43,921 nt of DNA from contig JAFGSQ010000004.1 of NCBI GenBank assembly GCA_016934535.1, positions 1 through 43,921 of the forward strand, read 5' to 3'. This document shows positions 25,301 to 34,185 of this stretch, piece after piece. The DNA comes from a candidate division WOR-3 bacterium. GTDB taxonomy: Bacteria; SDB-A. Position 1 is the stretch's first letter, and every line of letters begins with the position of its first letter. A program made the translations under genes and the position numbers. The notes under the pieces were generated by a model. That model was not told the origin of the DNA. It did no database searches and saw only the letters and a program-made list of their open reading frames with translations.

Positions 25301-26378
25301 CTCTCTTTCACTTGCTCCGGTGGACACGGTTGACGGAAGAGTGACCTACACTTTGACGGGAACAATAGACGATCCATCGTTCGGAGACGGCTGGGCTTCT
25401 GTGATAGTGATACCACCTCAGAGGCCGGACAGTCACGATTACATGCACAGGGCAATTCCCTTACCAAACGATTTCACATATTATTTTTCGGACCAGTTCA
25501 TACCCGGACTGCCTGTTTACGAAGTTTTGACAACTGTTGACGGCAACTCTTTCACCGCAACGTTCACGACCCCTTCCAAAATGCTGAGGTCGGGCGATCA
25601 AAGCGACATGAGGCGCTTCATGATATATGCCTATGCTTGGAACTCGGCAAAAGAGGCGAGAGGCCATCTCGAGCTTCCATGTTCCGGGACCGATGAACAG
25701 CCGTCGGGAGACAGTGCGGCTCCTAAAGTTTACGTTCTTGTCAAAGGGAGAATATTGTCGGATTCAGGCGACATAGTCCAGAATCCTCTCGAAATGGAGA
25801 TAGTGTTCGAGGATCAAAGCGGAATAAATCTTACGCCATTGCCTGAAAACGTGCTGTTTTTAAGGATAGACAACGGATCGCTGGACACATTGGCCGGCAG
25901 ATTTTTCAAATACGACGTTTCTAGCAGTGTGCGAGGCAGAATAAAGAAGACTTTCGATTTCGGAAATGAATCCGGAGAACACGAACTCACTGTGGCCGTA
26001 TCGGACAACATGGGCAACAGAGGTGTTTTCGCATGGAGTTTCAATGTGGAGAGTTCATCCGCGCCAGACATCACCAACGTCATGAATTTTCCCAACCCGA
26101 TGGAGAATTCAACCAACTTTACTTTTATTTTGACATCAGGATACGCTGACGTCACTATAGAGATATACACGGTAACAGGAAAACTGATAGAAGTGATTGA
26201 AGCCGGGGAGGTGACAAGCGGCTTCAACAGCGTTTACTGGAACGGTTTGGATTCTGAGGGAGACAGGCCTGCGAACGGGATTTATCTTTACAGGATAAAT
26301 GCTGTGACCAGAAGTACAGAAACCGCCGGTTCCGAAAGAGAAGTGTCAAGAGTGGGAAAGATTTTTATCGTACGGTAA
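22305..26378 (+). CDS. PorU-like type IX secretion sortase, peptidase C25 (gingipain) family
   Basis: A 1357-residue exported protein. A signal peptide (MKNKCITGLLILFSFFNQ) is followed by a long beta-rich N-terminal region, then a C25 caspase-like domain with the catalytic pair His836 (LFMGHGN) and Cys871 (FGSCGVGAF). Residues from about 1258 form a C-terminal domain beginning NFPNPMENSTNF and ending in KIFIVR, with the TGKLIEVIEAG and NGIYLYRI features of type A sorting domains (FlgD-like Ig fold). PorU cleaves sorting signals and transfers cargo to anionic LPS in type IX secretion. A PorV-like gene follows, matching the PorU-PorV partnership. I prefer the ATG at 22305 to the in-frame ATG at 22275, since it opens directly with the signal peptide. 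A C25 cargo protease is the alternative, but length and the PorV neighbour favour PorU. Confidence 0.85.
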   Translation: MKNKCITGLLILFSFFNQLISEKYFVNYQVPEMEISDFFVSGRVYSFIKPGPGLSCFAETGAPQLPSKSFIFIVPPRGSYSFDVSFSGGRTRQLVNPVLPVPQWKEENLVYEPDNKYYTKAYPGYSYIESEPFKIGYWRLVRIETYPVTYADGRITFAENIKIEATFSDNTSSVVPSESWLRIISFMAENYTHASIFAEGNTERIRTFSDQPYYRISLIEEGLYEVSGSDLENAGVNLDAIDPVTLSVFCGEAKALSWYLADTIHDSFQYEIPIIVQDGGDNKFDAGDRIIFYASSLKGYDKNNFPYSVTSYHSPWSDTVVYWLTWGGENGRRLVNQNSLPMTGSFIQTSFLDTVHVETDSLSPSQSGLRFIHREISRNPGDEVAGFSISYNVQSPAGQAQMNLHVFSGSTDSVNMHRMRVRLNGSQIGTAEWADEHSISPRIISFPCTGVLREGTNNQEVQLYRVYQNSSDFIMYDLTDVIYQRKYQTHEGMLVFGVNAGAGDTVLGFNVKGVSSGGLYVWNIDDPYNPTGIVNYTVSGDTVKFAWPGDSNSGFIVSNSLMKPVNIRYADPFALKRITGADYIIITPHQFLNAAEKLASYRRSHFPGGINPQVLVVELQEVYDNFGHGMSDPTAIRNYLKWASENYDPIPGYVLFMGCGTYDYRNIERRTPFRGAFPAHEEGGVVKYFSMQNFNSCFDDWYVDFDGNRYPDMCVGRITALTNVDINQNVEKIIRYENSSSFGSWKSRVLFLADDEYASRVDQSYNEYIHNYQTESISRFLSQDYQPVKVYLMNYLGTTQTAGPPYNYSPGEKPLAAQDLRQELNKGCFMLLFMGHGNLTVLTHEAVFRNPSDVDALENEIRQPICYFGSCGVGAFDRTTYSSMADGIQIKPDKGAIFTWGASRATFPSDNYPLAVNLMLSVLGDHLSTGEVTLVVKNTVHANSWHYLSFGDPALIPFKDTIGISMDLGRDKMLASGLSDISSTTGNGTLTSVSSPVLTSLSLAPVDTVDGRVTYTLTGTIDDPSFGDGWASVIVIPPQRPDSHDYMHRAIPLPNDFTYYFSDQFIPGLPVYEVLTTVDGNSFTATFTTPSKMLRSGDQSDMRRFMIYAYAWNSAKEARGHLELPCSGTDEQPSGDSAAPKVYVLVKGRILSDSGDIVQNPLEMEIVFEDQSGINLTPLPENVLFLRIDNGSLDTLAGRFFKYDVSSSVRGRIKKTFDFGNESGEHELTVAVSDNMGNRGVFAWSFNVESSSAPDITNVMNFPNPMENSTNFTFILTSGYADVTIEIYTVTGKLIEVIEAGEVTSGFNSVYWNGLDSEGDRPANGIYLYRINAVTRSTETAGSEREVSRVGKIFIVR

Positions 26379-26473
26379 AAATCAGTTTATCGTTAGATAA
26401 AATCAGGTTTATTGAAGGAAAAACATTTTTTACTTTTGGATGAGAGTTTAGCTAATAGACAGAGGAGGAATTT

Positions 26474-27514
26474 TTGAAAAAGATTTTACTTACCTTGATG
26501 ATTTCCATTGCTTTATTTAATTCGCTTTCAGCGAGCACCAATCAAGCCGCTGCAATATTTCTTACAATATTTCCCGGAGCAAGATCCGTTGGAATGGGAG
26601 GGGCTTACACGGCAGTCTCCGACGACGCTTTTGCCTGTTACTACAACCCCGCCGGACTCGGATTCATAGACACAAAAGTATTTTCGCTGATGCACGCCAA
26701 CTGGCTTCCGGGGCTTTATCCTAGCATGTATTACGAATATCTCGGTTTCGCAATGCCTGTAAGCGACATAGGCACTCTGGGATTTAATCTTATATACTTG
26801 ACGACAGGCGAGACAGAAGCCACGGATGAAAACGGAAATCAAATAGCCAAATTTCGTACTTTCGATCTGGCCACCACAGCTAATTACGGCATAGCACTTT
26901 CAGACAGACTTTCTGTCGGTCTCGGACTCAAGTTTATATACAGTTATCTTGCACCTTCATGGCTTGTCAGTCGACTGCTGAACACGAAAGGCGGAGGAGC
27001 CGGAGCTTCATGGGCTCTCGACGGAGGAATTTTGTACAAACCCTTCGGAGGATTGACTTTGGGTGCGGCTTTGCAGAATCTGGGGCCGGGGCTGAGTTAC
27101 ACGGAAACGGGTGAAAAAGATCCTCTCCCTCAAACCGTGCGTCTCGGTGCGTCTTATCTCTGGGCTTCGTACGACGCGCCTACGGACTCGACAAAAATTC
27201 CTATGAAATTATGGGAAGCGAGACTTTCGCTCGATTTAATAAAAGTCATTGTCGGGATAGTCGACGAGATGAAGGACAAACAGTACAGTTATATTTGGGA
27301 CGACACATGGAAAGCCGCCGGTCTGGAGCTCGGTTATTACGAGATGATATATTTCAGATTGGGATATTTCATAGACGAAGCCGGATCAAGAAAAGGCTTC
27401 ACTTACGGCGGCGGAGTCAAATTCAGAAACTTCAACTTCGACCTCGGCGTGGATTCCCCGCTCTACGATTTCCCCACGAGCAATTACAGATTCACACTGA
27501 ATGTCTGGTGGTGA
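26474..27514 (+). CDS. PorV-like outer-membrane barrel of the type IX secretion system
   Basis: A 346-residue protein with a signal peptide (MKKILLTLMISIALFNSLSA) and the PorV/PorQ signature FPGARSVGMGGAYTAVSDD followed by YYNPAGLGF. The rest is beta-rich and ends in an aromatic-terminated strand (FTLNVWW), as expected for a barrel inserted by the BAM complex. PorV partners PorU in P. gingivalis by delivering cargo to it; here it directly follows the PorU-like gene after 95 bases. The start codon is TTG, supported by a strong GAGGAGG site five bases upstream. The 95-base gap contains only a weak TTTATC-GTTA-GATAAA hairpin. truB begins 15 bases after the stop. Confidence 0.88.
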   Translation: MKKILLTLMISIALFNSLSASTNQAAAIFLTIFPGARSVGMGGAYTAVSDDAFACYYNPAGLGFIDTKVFSLMHANWLPGLYPSMYYEYLGFAMPVSDIGTLGFNLIYLTTGETEATDENGNQIAKFRTFDLATTANYGIALSDRLSVGLGLKFIYSYLAPSWLVSRLLNTKGGGAGASWALDGGILYKPFGGLTLGAALQNLGPGLSYTETGEKDPLPQTVRLGASYLWASYDAPTDSTKIPMKLWEARLSLDLIKVIVGIVDEMKDKQYSYIWDDTWKAAGLELGYYEMIYFRLGYFIDEAGSRKGFTYGGGVKFRNFNFDLGVDSPLYDFPTSNYRFTLNVWW

Positions 27515-27529
27515 TGAAGAGACCGTCAA

Positions 27530-28360
27530 TTGATCCGAAACTCAGGAATAATACTTTTAGATAAACCCAAGGGGATATCGTCCCGAAAAGCTCTCGACGT
27601 AATAATAAGGAGAGCTAATCTTGATAAAGCCGGTCACGCAGGGACTATTGATCCTGCCGCTTCGGGTTTGCTTGTGATCCTTTCCGGAAAAGCAACCAAA
27701 TTGAACAGGTACATTCTTTCGGCAGACAAGCTTTACAGATTCAGTGTACTTTTTGGGAAGAAAACAGAGACCGATGATTCGGAAGGAAAAATAATTTCAG
27801 AGAAAGATCCCGGAAAATCGGACGTTTCATTTTTCGAAGAAATCTTAAATGCTTTCAGGGGAAACATAGCACAAAAGCCCCCAATTCACTCAGCGGTCAA
27901 GGTTAACGGAAAAAGAGCTTACAAACTTGCGAGAAAAGGCTGTGAACCGGTTCTCAAGGAAAGAAGCGTCCGTATCCGATCCCTTTCTGTAAGAGATTTC
28001 AGTTGGCCCGTAGTTGAAATGGAAGCTGTCGTAAGCTCCGGAACATATATTCGCTCTCTGGCGAGGGATATCGGCGAAAAAACCGGTGTCGGCGCATATT
28101 GCCAGGACATAAGAAGAATTTCGATCGGCAACATGAATATCGAAGATGCTATTTCACTCGACGGTGAGATTAAATATTTTCCGTTCGAAAAAGCTTTGTC
28201 CCATTTACCGTGCATTGGCGACGATTTTACCGAGAAAGATTTTATTGAATTTAAAGACGAAACCTGTAAATACGCGATTGTCCTGGATACAGAAGGCGCT
28301 CTTTCGGCAATTCTCGAAAGAGACGACGGTGTTTTGAAGATCAACAAGATTTTTTTGTGA
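27530..28360 (+). CDS. truB: tRNA pseudouridine(55) synthase
   Basis: Converts uridine 55 in the T loop of tRNAs to pseudouridine. The family signature GHAGTIDPAASGLL contains the catalytic Asp41. The start is unusual in that the only fitting codon is a TTG at 27530 that begins MIRNSGIILLDKPKG, the normal TruB N-terminus; an ATG at 27514 lies in another frame. KPPIHSAVKVNGKRAYKLARKG and GTYIRSLARDIGE are conserved TruB blocks. The length of 276 residues is slightly short, with a reduced C-terminal PUA region. It opens the conserved truB-ribF-rpsO-pnp block; the usual upstream rbfA and infB are absent here. Confidence 0.94.
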   Translation: MIRNSGIILLDKPKGISSRKALDVIIRRANLDKAGHAGTIDPAASGLLVILSGKATKLNRYILSADKLYRFSVLFGKKTETDDSEGKIISEKDPGKSDVSFFEEILNAFRGNIAQKPPIHSAVKVNGKRAYKLARKGCEPVLKERSVRIRSLSVRDFSWPVVEMEAVVSSGTYIRSLARDIGEKTGVGAYCQDIRRISIGNMNIEDAISLDGEIKYFPFEKALSHLPCIGDDFTEKDFIEFKDETCKYAIVLDTEGALSAILERDDGVLKINKIFL

Positions 28361-28384
28361 AAAAAATCATTTTGTAATTTAAAA

Positions 28385-29293
28385 ATGTCACGATTAAGAA
28401 AAAGCGCCGTCACGATAGGAATATTTGACGGTCCTCATCTGGGGCACAGAAAAATAATTGAAAAACTTGTAGCCGTCTCGGAAAAAAAGTCGCTTTTGCC
28501 TGTGCTCATAACTTTTTATCCTCATCCTAAAAAATTTCTGACGGGTAAATCACCGTCACTGCTAGCAGATTATGATCATAAATACAGAATAATCAGAAGT
28601 TTAGGCGTAAAAAACATCGAAGTAATCCGATTTGACGAAAAATTATCTTTGTTGTCAGCAGAGGAATTTTTGAGAGAAATCGTGAAAAAGAGATATTCAA
28701 CAGATCACCTGGTTGTCGGATTCAATCATCACCTTGGTAAAAACAGGGAAGCAGACAGTGACGCCATGGGAAAGATCGCATCCGAACTCGATATGGATTT
28801 TACGGCAGTGAGACCCAAGATAATAGATGGTGTTGTGGTTTCGAGCACCTATATACGGTACATTCTTAATTCGGGGAATGTAGAAACTGCCGCAAAGCAT
28901 TTGGGAAGGCATTATAAAACGGATGGCATTCACACGAGGGGAGCCGGAAGAGGCGGTAAAATTGGTTTCCCAACAATAAACATCTCTTTAAATCCCGATA
29001 TGACGGAAGTTGGAGAGGGTGTTTACGTGGTGAGAATTTATCTTGACTTAAAACCGTATCTTGCATTAGCATTCATAGGTAATTCTCCGACTTTCTCAGA
29101 CGTCAGGAAATTTGAAGTTTTCATACCGGATTGGAAACCTTTCGTCTTCGGGGAATGTATTGAAATTGATTTCATTTTGAGATTGAGAGATGTGTTAAAA
29201 TTTGATAGCATACAGGAGCTGAAAAGACAAATAGAGAAAGATGTCGAGCAGTTGAGGGTAAAAAAGAAATCAGGAGGTTTAACGTGCCCATGA
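28385..29293 (+). CDS. ribF: Bifunctional riboflavin kinase / FAD synthetase
   Basis: Phosphorylates riboflavin to FMN and adenylates FMN to FAD. The N-terminal nucleotidyltransferase domain has [14 protein letters not shown] (residues 12-25, the HxGH-type motif), [10 protein letters not shown] and [13 protein letters not shown], a variant of the usual GxDFxFGxxRxG loop. SSTYIR links to the C-terminal flavokinase domain with [11 protein letters not shown] and GEGVYVV. The length of 302 residues is normal. There is no obvious ribosome site before the ATG, 25 bases after truB. The last ten bases overlap rpsO. Confidence 0.93.
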   Translation: MSRLRKSAVTIGIFDGPHLGHRKIIEKLVAVSEKKSLLPVLITFYPHPKKFLTGKSPSLLADYDHKYRIIRSLGVKNIEVIRFDEKLSLLSAEEFLREIVKKRYSTDHLVVGFNHHLGKNREADSDAMGKIASELDMDFTAVRPKIIDGVVVSSTYIRYILNSGNVETAAKHLGRHYKTDGIHTRGAGRGGKIGFPTINISLNPDMTEVGEGVYVVRIYLDLKPYLALAFIGNSPTFSDVRKFEVFIPDWKPFVFGECIEIDFILRLRDVLKFDSIQELKRQIEKDVEQLRVKKKSGGLTCP

Positions 29294-29553
29294 CTTCAAC
29301 AGATAAAAACAAACTTATAAAGAAATTTTCGAGAAAAGAAAACGACACCGGTTCACCCGAGGTTCAGGTTGCTATTCTCACCGAAAAAATAAAACTTTTG
29401 ACCGAACACCTGAAGACACACAAGAAAGACCATCATTCCAGAACCGGACTCTTGAAAATGGTCAACAGAAGAAGAAAACATCTTGACTATCTTCTTAAAA
29501 AAGACTACGACAGATACGCGGATGTAATTAAGACACTGGGCTTGAGGAGATAA
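29284..29553 (+). CDS. rpsO: Ribosomal protein S15
   Basis: The 89-residue primary 16S rRNA-binding protein of the small subunit platform. Conserved blocks [22 protein letters not shown] and the basic [21 protein letters not shown] are intact. The start is a GTG at 29284, six bases after a perfect AGGAGG inside the ribF 3' end; an in-frame ATG at 29290 is too far from that site. In E. coli S15 represses its own translation through a leader pseudoknot; I cannot recognise such a structure here, since the leader lies within ribF. Confidence 0.97.
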   Translation: MPMTSTDKNKLIKKFSRKENDTGSPEVQVAILTEKIKLLTEHLKTHKKDHHSRTGLLKMVNRRRKHLDYLLKKDYDRYADVIKTLGLRR

Positions 29554-29598
29554 GCTTTTTTTGATTGGTTTTTTCATTAATATTGTTTGGAGATAAAA

Positions 29599-31698
29599 AT
29601 GCCCGTATTTGAATTTGATTTCTATTCCCGGAAAATGGTTTTTGACACAGGTAATTACGCAACACAGAGTCACGGCAGTATATGGCTTGGATATGGAGAC
29701 TCTGTCGTGCTTGTCACGGCTTGTTTTTCTAAACAAAAGTTCGAAGGAGATTATTTCCCGCTGATGGTTGACTACAGAGAGAGAAGTTATTCTTTCGGAA
29801 GAATACCGGGTGGTTATTCGAGAAGAGAGGCAAAATCCCGCGACAAGGAAGTTTTAACCAGCAGGTTGATAGACAGGCCTATAAGACCTCTTTTCCCTGA
29901 GCATTACAAAAATGAAACTCAGATAATTGCCACGGTTCTTTCGGCTGACCCTGAAATGGACCCGGACATTCTCGGTCTCAACGGCGCGAGCCTGGCTCTT
30001 TGCCTGAGTCCGATTCCTTTTATGGGTCCGATAGCTGCTGTAAGGTTGAGCAGGGTAGACGGGCAGTTCATTGTAAACCCGACGTATTCTCAGATAGTGA
30101 ACAGCGACTTGTCTCTGGTCGTCGCCGGAAACAAGGACAAAATAACGATGCTCGAAGGATCCGCTCTAGAGATAAAAGAAGAAGACATCTTGGAGGCTAT
30201 AAAATTTGCGCAGAATCCTATAAAAGAATTGATTTCGCGTCAGGAAGAATTTTTAAAAGAAGTGAAAATAGAAAAAATTACTCTGGAAAAACCTGCTGAA
30301 CTACCGCAAGAGTTGGCCAAGGAGATTGACGGAAAATTCAGGCTTAAAGTTAAGCAGGCTTCGGACACTATGAAAACAAAAGAGGAACGTGCGGAAGCCT
30401 TCGAAATGTTGAGAGAGGAAGCATGGGAAGCTTATAAAGAAACGAGACCTGATGACGAAGTTTTGATAAAAGACATGATATCATCTTTTTGGAGCGATGC
30501 CTGGCATGAAAGATTAAGGCATGAAGGTTTGCGCCCCGACGACAGGAAAGAAGATGACATAAGGAATATTGATATAAAACTCGGTGTTCTGCCCAGGGTC
30601 CACGGATCAGCTGTTTTTAAAAGGGGCCAAACCCAGTCTCTCGCCGTTATTACACTGGGCTCCCCCTCCGATGAACAGCGCATAGAAGATATAGAAGGAG
30701 ACATGACAAAGAGCTTCATGCTTCACTACAATTTTCCACAGTTCTCTGTAGGTGAAGTCGGACCTCAGAGAGGGCCGGGAAGAAGGGAAATTGGACACGG
30801 AAATTTAGCTGAAAAAGCTGTCGCCAACATAGTGCCGCCCGAAGATAAATTTCCGTATACCATACGGATAGTATCTGAAATCCTCGAATCTAACGGTTCA
30901 TCGTCGATGGCTTCGGTGTGTTCATCTTCTCTCGCTTTGATGGACGCTGGAGTCCCCATTAAAAGTCACGTAGCGGGAATAGCTCTCGGTTTGATAAGTG
31001 CGGGAAGCCAAGGCGACAAAGATATCATTCTGGTCGATATAGCCGGAGAGGAAGATCACGAGGGAGACATGGACCTCAAAGTCGCAGGAACTAAAAGCGG
31101 CATAAATTCACTTCAGATGGACACTAAGATCGAAGGTATATCCGTGGAACTTTTGAAAGTGGCTTTTCTAAAAGCTAAAAACGCAAGGGACAAGATTCTC
31201 GATAAAATGGAACAGGTAATTCCCGCTCCGAGAGAAAACCTTTCGCCAAACGCCCCGAGAATGTACACGTTTTTTATCCCCAAAGAGAAAATTGGTTTTG
31301 TAATAGGTCCCAGCGGAAAAACTGTAAGAGGTTTACAAGACCAGACGGGAGCGACGATTTCATTGAACGACGACGGCAAGGTTGTTGTCACAGCTGTAGA
31401 TGAAAAATCTGCCCTAGAGGCAGTGGAAGCCATAAAGGGAATGACAAGAGAGGCGAAGGTCGGTGAGATCTATTCCGGAAAAGTAACTAAAACCACTGAT
31501 TTTGGCGCGTTTGTCGAAATATTTCCAGGAAAGGAAGGTCTTCTTCATATCTCCGAAATCGACTGGAAAAGAGTTGAAAATGTCGAAGACGTTCTCAAGG
31601 CAGGAGACAAAGTCGAAGTCGAATGCATAAACTATGATCCCAAGATGGGAAAAATAAGTTTATCGAGAAAAAAGCTGCTTCCAAAACCTTCTAAATAA
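29599..31698 (+). CDS. pnp: Polynucleotide phosphorylase
   Basis: A 3'-5' phosphorolytic exoribonuclease of mRNA decay. Two RNase PH-like domains flank an alpha-helical linker; the second contains LPRVHGSAVFKRGQTQSLAV and the phosphate-site GPGRREIGHG motif. A KH domain (KIGFVIGPSGKTVRGLQ) and an S1 domain (GEIYSGKVTKTTDFGAFVE) complete the normal architecture in 699 residues. The ATG at 29599 follows GGAG by six bases; an in-frame TTG at 29587 is less likely. The position after rpsO is conserved across bacteria. The rpsO-pnp gap has no terminator I can see. Confidence 0.97.
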   Translation: MPVFEFDFYSRKMVFDTGNYATQSHGSIWLGYGDSVVLVTACFSKQKFEGDYFPLMVDYRERSYSFGRIPGGYSRREAKSRDKEVLTSRLIDRPIRPLFPEHYKNETQIIATVLSADPEMDPDILGLNGASLALCLSPIPFMGPIAAVRLSRVDGQFIVNPTYSQIVNSDLSLVVAGNKDKITMLEGSALEIKEEDILEAIKFAQNPIKELISRQEEFLKEVKIEKITLEKPAELPQELAKEIDGKFRLKVKQASDTMKTKEERAEAFEMLREEAWEAYKETRPDDEVLIKDMISSFWSDAWHERLRHEGLRPDDRKEDDIRNIDIKLGVLPRVHGSAVFKRGQTQSLAVITLGSPSDEQRIEDIEGDMTKSFMLHYNFPQFSVGEVGPQRGPGRREIGHGNLAEKAVANIVPPEDKFPYTIRIVSEILESNGSSSMASVCSSSLALMDAGVPIKSHVAGIALGLISAGSQGDKDIILVDIAGEEDHEGDMDLKVAGTKSGINSLQMDTKIEGISVELLKVAFLKAKNARDKILDKMEQVIPAPRENLSPNAPRMYTFFIPKEKIGFVIGPSGKTVRGLQDQTGATISLNDDGKVVVTAVDEKSALEAVEAIKGMTREAKVGEIYSGKVTKTTDFGAFVEIFPGKEGLLHISEIDWKRVENVEDVLKAGDKVEVECINYDPKMGKISLSRKKLLPKPSK

Positions 31699-31717
31699 CG
31701 GAAAATTCGGCTATAAG

Positions 31718-32983
31718 ATGCCGGTAAAAAACTTTCATTTTTGTCAGGAACAGGAACTGAAATGCGAAAAGGCTGTATTAAACGCCGGCCTTACTGTTTG
31801 TTGGGAACCACTCAAGCACATCAGGTCTTGTTCGCTAGCTGTCGCTGTAAACACAGGCGCCAGAGATGAAGTTTCAGATTCCTGGGGTTATTCTCATTTC
31901 ATAGAACACATGCTGTTTAAAGGTACGGCAAAGAGAAAAGCTTATACTATTGCCTCGACTCTCGAGAAAAAAGGCGGTTATCTGAACGCCATGACCGGTT
32001 ACGAGAACACATGGATAGAAGCAAAATGTATAGACTACCAGCTTCCTGAGGTCATTGAACTCGTAGGTGATATGCTGTCAAATTCTCTTTTCGGAAAAAA
32101 GAGCATTGAAGATGAAAAAGAAGTAATAAGACAGGAAATAAAAAGTAATTTGGATTGTCCGGAGGAGATTGTTTTTGACCATTTTTTCAAAGACATCTTT
32201 GCGAGACACCCTTTGGGACGCTCGGTTCTCGGAAATTTTAAATCAATAAAAAACGTGACAAGAAAAAAAATTCTCGATCATTTTACATTTAATTACACTA
32301 ACGAAAATACTTACGTAGGTGTTGTCGGAAATATATGCCTCGATTTACCGATAATTATAAATAAAAACTTCAAGCTTGAAAGAAGAACGCCTCCATCAAG
32401 AGTTCCATTTAAAATGGCTTACAGTGGTGAAAAAACATATTGTAAAAGTGGAACAAAGCAGATAAATTTAGTTTTGGGCGGAATTGCTCCGGACGCTTCG
32501 AGTCTGGATCGTTACAAATTCCAGATACTCATGAATCTTTTAGGCGGAGGTCTGAGCAGCAGGTTTTTTCAGCTTCTTAGAGAAGTCAACCCTCTTGTTT
32601 ACAATGTTTCTTCATTTTACTATCCATATTCCGATGTGGGAGTGGGAGGTCTCTATCTGTCCGTAACTCCGGACAATTTGAACAAAGTCGAAAAGCTTTT
32701 AAATGAAGAAATTAAAAAAATTCTCGAAGGGGACATTTCACGGTCGGAGGTCGAATTTTCAAAGGAGCAGTTAAAGGGAAACATCATTCTCGGTCTCGAA
32801 TCCAGCAGGGCGAGAGTTAATAAACTTCTAAACGACCAGATATACAGAGGAAAATGGATATCACTGGACGATATAGACACCGCAATTTCTTCAATTAATC
32901 TCGACGACATAAATAAAGAGGCGCAAAAATTCTTTTCAGATAATAATATCATGAGGACTTATTTAACTCCGAAAGCGAGGTAG
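31718..32983 (+). CDS. M16-family zinc metallopeptidase
   Basis: An insulinase/mitochondrial-processing-peptidase-like protein of 421 residues. The inverted zinc motif HFIEH gives His60, Glu63 and His64, and the third ligand Glu140 in EKEVIRQE lies exactly 76 residues after His64, as the family requires, so the protein should be active. GGYLNAMTGYENTWIEAKC and a C-terminal LGGGLSSRFFQLLRE block match the PqqL/YmxG group commonly encoded after pnp. No signal peptide is seen, consistent with a cytoplasmic peptidase. Confidence 0.93.
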   Translation: MPVKNFHFCQEQELKCEKAVLNAGLTVCWEPLKHIRSCSLAVAVNTGARDEVSDSWGYSHFIEHMLFKGTAKRKAYTIASTLEKKGGYLNAMTGYENTWIEAKCIDYQLPEVIELVGDMLSNSLFGKKSIEDEKEVIRQEIKSNLDCPEEIVFDHFFKDIFARHPLGRSVLGNFKSIKNVTRKKILDHFTFNYTNENTYVGVVGNICLDLPIIINKNFKLERRTPPSRVPFKMAYSGEKTYCKSGTKQINLVLGGIAPDASSLDRYKFQILMNLLGGGLSSRFFQLLREVNPLVYNVSSFYYPYSDVGVGGLYLSVTPDNLNKVEKLLNEEIKKILEGDISRSEVEFSKEQLKGNIILGLESSRARVNKLLNDQIYRGKWISLDDIDTAISSINLDDINKEAQKFFSDNNIMRTYLTPKAR

Positions 32984-32985
32984 TC

Positions 32986-34185
32986 GTGAGTTTGGACAGG
33001 TTGTCAAAAAAAGCCGTTGAAATGCCTGCGTCGCCTATCAGAAAACTTCAGTCTTTTTCGGACGACGCCAAATCGAGGGGTGTAGGTGTTTATCATCTGA
33101 ATATAGGACAACCGGACATACAAACACCACATTGCATATTCGAAGCAATGCACAATTGGGAAAGTAAAGTCCTCGCTTACGGTCCTTCAAATGGAATAGT
33201 TGAACTCAGGAAAGCAGTCTGCGACTATTTTGAAAGGTTCGATTACAGTTTTTTACCGTCTCAGGTAGTGATAACCCAGGGTGGAAGCGAAGCAATAGTA
33301 TTTGCCATGCAGTCAATATGCAACCCGGGCGAAGAGATAATCGTTTTTGAACCTTTTTACACCAATTATCTGGGATTTTCTAAGATGGCTGATGTCGAAC
33401 TTGTGCCAATTGAGACTTCAGTCGCGGACGGTTTCAGGATTCCCGCAGACAAGGTAATAGATGAAAAAATTACTCCGAAGACAAGAGGGATCATTATCTG
33501 TTCCCCAAACAATCCGACGGGAACTGTTTACACTCGCGAAGAGATGTCGCGCATAGTTTTTTTGGCTAAAAAACACGATTTGTTCATTTTGTCTGACGAA
33601 GTGTACAGGGAATTTGTTTTTGACAAAAAGAAACACGTCGGGATAATGGACTTTGAAGAAATTTCCGACAGAGCGATAGTAATGGACAGCGTTTCGAAGC
33701 GTTTTTCGATGTGCGGAGCCAGAATCGGTTTCCTCGCTACAAAAAATCCGAAGCTCGCCGACGCTTTTCTGAGATTTTCCCAGGCAAGACTTTGTCCCGC
33801 GACGATGGAACAGATTGGCGCTCTTGCGGGATTTCAGCATTACGATGAATTTATACCCGGAATGATAAAAGAGTACGAAAAACGCAGAGACGTCGTTTTC
33901 GGTGAAATCGGGAAAATCGACAACGCTTTCACTTTAAAACCCGAGGGAGCGTTTTATTGCGTCGTAAAACTTCCAGTCTCAGACGCCGACGAATTTTCAA
34001 AATTCATGCTAACTGATTTCACATTAGACGGACAGACTACAATGGTAGCTCCTGCAAACGGTTTTTACGCGACAAAAGGTAAGGGAAGGGATGAGATTCG
34101 TATTGCATACGTCCTCGAAGAAGCCCGTCTTAAAACCGCCGTTCACGTTTTGAGTAAAGGTATAGAAGAATTCAATTCGAGGTAA
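32986..34185 (+). CDS. Class I/II PLP-dependent aminotransferase
   Basis: A fold-type I aminotransferase of 399 residues, near the aspartate/aromatic aminotransferase subgroup. NIGQPDIQTP and the phosphate-binding GGSEAIVFA are present, together with SPNNPTGTVY, DEVYREFVF and the Schiff-base Lys238 in DSVSKRFSMCGARIG. The RxGF arginine that binds the substrate carboxylate follows. The start is a GTG two bases after the M16 stop. It lies between the peptidase and dut, an insertion into an otherwise common pnp-M16-dut order, and ends overlapping the beginning of dut. Substrate specificity cannot be decided; aspartate or aromatic amino acids are most likely. Confidence 0.9.
   Translation: MSLDRLSKKAVEMPASPIRKLQSFSDDAKSRGVGVYHLNIGQPDIQTPHCIFEAMHNWESKVLAYGPSNGIVELRKAVCDYFERFDYSFLPSQVVITQGGSEAIVFAMQSICNPGEEIIVFEPFYTNYLGFSKMADVELVPIETSVADGFRIPADKVIDEKITPKTRGIIICSPNNPTGTVYTREEMSRIVFLAKKHDLFILSDEVYREFVFDKKKHVGIMDFEEISDRAIVMDSVSKRFSMCGARIGFLATKNPKLADAFLRFSQARLCPATMEQIGALAGFQHYDEFIPGMIKEYEKRRDVVFGEIGKIDNAFTLKPEGAFYCVVKLPVSDADEFSKFMLTDFTLDGQTTMVAPANGFYATKGKGRDEIRIAYVLEEARLKTAVHVLSKGIEEFNSR

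Noticed and set aside
26385-26402. TTTATC-GTTA-GATAAA hairpin between the PorU-like and PorV-like genes
   Set aside because: Short AT-only stem without a U tract; too weak to call a terminator, and the two genes are expected to be co-expressed.
29554-29598. T-rich rpsO-pnp gap as a terminator
   Set aside because: Two T runs are present but no stem precedes them.
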